From Sapria himalayana (lineage: Eukaryota; Streptophyta; Magnoliopsida; Malpighiales; Rafflesiaceae), in contig JAREIK010018588.1 of assembly GCA_029783825.1 (NCBI GenBank), forward strand, positions 127,501-191,500: a stretch of DNA of 64,000 nt. The letters run 5' to 3'. This document shows, one piece after another, positions 61,003 to 64,000 of the stretch (positions are counted from its first letter, which is position 1; each line of letters opens with the position of its first letter). Under the pieces are notes generated by a model that was not told the DNA's origin, ran no database searches, and saw only the letters and a list, made by a program, of their open reading frames with translations. The position numbers and the translations under genes were made by a program.

Positions 61003-64000
61003 TCATGCATTGTGTGCAAGCATGTCAAGGTTTGGCCTGACATGTTCCTAGCAGCCAACAAGCCATACCAAGTTGCCATTTTCAGGGCCATGTAATGCTT
61101 GGCATGACATAGTGGCAAGACTAAGCCTAAAAAATATGACATCTCACTAGGCATGGCCTGTTGGATATCTATAAGCAGATTATTTCTAACTATGGGAAGC
61201 CACCAATGAAATAAAAATTCCTATAATGACTTTTTTATCAAGTTGAGAAACAAATATTTTAATAATCAATTTAAAATATATGAGTAAGCCTATTGATGAT
61301 ACATCTTATCATATGATAATATATCTCCTCATCTAGATATGTTTTCAGAATGAACACCCACCTATGGCATATCTTACAAAGGCAATCATAAGACATGATA
61401 TCATCTTAAATGAGATTATATTTGAAAATGAGACATGAGTATCACAATACAAAATACCTATACAATAAGATGTTGGGTAGAAATCTCCACTTTATTTTGA
61501 AGAGTGATTAGAAGACTAATATCATAGGAATTGGTGATCAGAACACATGGCTACATGAGAGACTTTTCGATGCTATGAACATGCTATGCATGTCCCTTCT
61601 CAATACAAACTATATGTTTTGTACAATCAAATCTTGTAGTCTCTAAATCATCATGAGCTAGAATTGGAGAAGACCCGAGGATTACCAAGTTGTATGGATC
61701 GAAAGATATTTACTTTCTTGTGAAACTTCACTCTCTCTAGTGCTAATTTGATCTGTGTTTATTGGTCAATATGATGATTTCACATAAATATTATCATAAA
61801 GTGAACCAAATTCAATTGTAACCAATGAATGATCGTCACTCCTCATTGGAGGCTTAGGAAAGACTAAAAATATATTTACTCACATAAATCATTTGGACTC
61901 TTGTTCTAGGCTCGTTAAAAAATGAGTCTAACTTAAAAAAAATATCAATATTTACTAAGACTCGATCAAATTCTGATTAAAAATACTAGCATACTTTTTA
62001 GATACTAGATTAACCAAGAAACTTAAATCTCAAAGTGCTAGGTATTACCTTATCTTGTCATAGGAAAAAAAGATGAACAAAAAAAACACACCATAATACT
62101 CTGAGAGATATTAAATAATTTATTTTTCCAAAATAAATGATTTAAAAAATTATATTATAAGAAATGATAAAAAAAATTTTCAATTGATAAAATAGATTTG
62201 ATTAATACATTTCCAGAAGACTTTTTCAAAATACTTCAAGTAAAAATCTGAGTTGTCTCAATCAAATATCTATTCATCCTTTTTAAAATCTCATTTGATG
62301 ATGATGTGTCAATACATGAAGTCTAGTATATAACCTCAAGATTCATACATATAATATGAAAACTATCTGGTACATTATTACTTCTACTATTTTTTTATAT
62401 TTTCATTAAGATGATTTCATTTTTTTTATGAAATGACTGAAAATAGAAAATATATATATAATTTAAAAAAAAAAAATAAGCAAAACATGTATAATTATCA
62501 ATCATCATGATAAAATATCCTAATTTCTTTCAAATTTTATCTCTAGTGAGCTTTCATTTTTCTTCTAAATATATCAGATCGAATGAATCTTTGCTCACAT
62601 AGATCCTAAGGACAAAAAAAATATCTGACAAAATATTTCAAAGAGAGATCTAATACTAGACATGAGCAAATATCGAAAAAATAATCAAAATCAACAATTC
62701 TTTATTTAATATATATTTATTTTAATAGTTATTATAGTTTCCATTTGTTTATAATTTGTATGATAGTGTGTGCGCAAGTATGTGACAATGTATGACAGTG
62801 TGTGTAAGTGTGTATGTATTCTTCAATCATTTTTGACTATGTGTCCTTTCAAATTTTGAATCATATAAAAATTATTTAGCATGTTTTCTAGAGATTCTAA
62901 AATTAATTATTTTATTTATTTTTCTTGATTATTTTAGTGTATAAAAATGTAGAAGTATTTTTCATTAATGTCTAAGATAATATTAAAGAGTGATAAAATA
63001 TTTTTAAAGCAAAACTCATTTTTTAGTGAATTAAGGAAGAATAATAGTCTAAAGATATAATTAGACTCATTATTTTTCCTCATTCCCCTATAACCCCACT
63101 TAAATTTCCAGTTATAAGAGACTAGAAAGGATCACCACCAACAACATATGAACTTATTGGTTAAAATAATGATTACCCTCCTATGAGTATGGGATCATCA
63201 TTTACTTTGAATAATATAAATCATATCAACTCTGAATAAAGTGAGATTTTCATGGAGAGGTAATTTACCTTGAGTCCAGATGACACAATAAATAGTCTAG
63301 GAATTTGATATAGTTCCTAGTCATGATGAGTTGAAAATTATAAAATTTACTGCCCATAATTTAAAATTTATACTAAGAAAAAAACACATGTGCATCATGT
63401 TTGAATTTATTTCTATTTCACTTTATATCATACTTATTAACATTATTTTATAAAATAGTAAAATAATTAATTTAATACAAATATTTAAAAAATAATAATA
63501 TATTTAAAATATTTATCAAACAGTTATAACATTTACTGTTTGAATCATAAAATCATACATTTGACTTCCTTTATTACAATCTTTCACAAAAATAGGATTA
63601 TTAAAAAGAAAGAATAAATATTTAATTGAAATAATTTAGATAATCTATAAATCAACAACAAATTAAATCATCAAATAGTTACCCTCTTATAATCTCTCTT
63701 TGATTATACTCTTTTAGATCATGCATAATGGAGATACAACATTTAACTTTCCTCATAATTTTTAAAAAACATTTATTTTTTCATAATATCTCCACAAAAC
63801 ATAAGATGAAACCAGAAACATTGAGTTTAATCTTTCTTGGTTAATTTAGTATATAAAAAGGAAACACATTTTTTAAATAAGAGTTTGATATAATATTAGT
63901 GAGTACTAACATTATTTCTTTGAGCATAATTTATTTTTTAGTGAGTCTGAAGAATAAGAATCCATAAAACATTTTTGGATCCATTACTTTTACATACTCT
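61003..64000. other. AT-rich intergenic DNA, no gene seen
   Basis: Bases 61,010-61,160 keep GGCATG-type words like the hAT-related fragments and may be another remnant. The remaining 2.8 kb shows no open frame, tRNA or known element. A GT-rich patch lies at 62,765-62,815. A diverged direct repeat links about 62,905-63,030 with about 63,835-63,985 (shared TTTCTTGRTTAWTTTAGT and ATTTTTTAGTGA words). Confidence 0.5.

Overview
The window looks like nuclear DNA of a flowering plant, and it is almost entirely non-genic. It joins an old transferred piece of mitochondrial DNA (bases 1 to about 18,420) to a giant degenerate tetranucleotide array of the TCTA/GATA type (about 18,421-54,414) and then to AT-rich intergenic DNA with transposon debris (54,415-64,000). 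The plant assignment rests on a nad9 pseudogene, a plant-type hAT transposon, a Tork/Tnt1-like Ty1-copia retrotransposon and a CACTA-like terminus. I cannot fix the species.

Region 1 (1-18,420) is a mitochondrial-type segment in the nucleus (NUMT). It holds full-length nad9 with a 1-bp frameshift, an in-frame stop and a late nonsense change. It also holds a decayed reverse-strand copia fragment, a reverse-strand LINE fragment, an identical 130-bp direct repeat, and long stretches with no recognisable gene. A 3,851-bp hAT element (12,469-16,319) with an uninterrupted 709-aa transposase, 21-bp terminal inverted repeats and a near-perfect 8-bp target duplication sits inside the segment, so it arrived after the transfer.

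Region 2 is about 30.7 kb of TCTA-type repeat, always in the same strand orientation, split by one degenerate 5,280-bp copia retrotransposon (35,041-40,320) with two 578-bp LTRs. The array is not a simple microsatellite. It contains kilobase-scale and 170-340-bp internal duplications, recurring non-tetramer blocks and embedded AT and GT dinucleotide tracts. The many long plus-strand open frames here (Tyr-Leu-Ser-Ile repeats) are a by-product of the 12-bp codon period and are not genes.

Region 3 starts with a CACTA-like terminus abutting the array, followed by about 70-bp and then about 50-bp tandem repeats. It continues as AT-rich DNA with dinucleotide tracts, a degenerate 21-bp tandem repeat interrupted by a 473-bp hAT-like MITE, and 2.8 kb with nothing recognisable. 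The only intact protein-coding sequence I can support in the window is the hAT transposase. The nested order is informative: array older than copia insertion, NUMT older than hAT, 21-bp repeat older than MITE.
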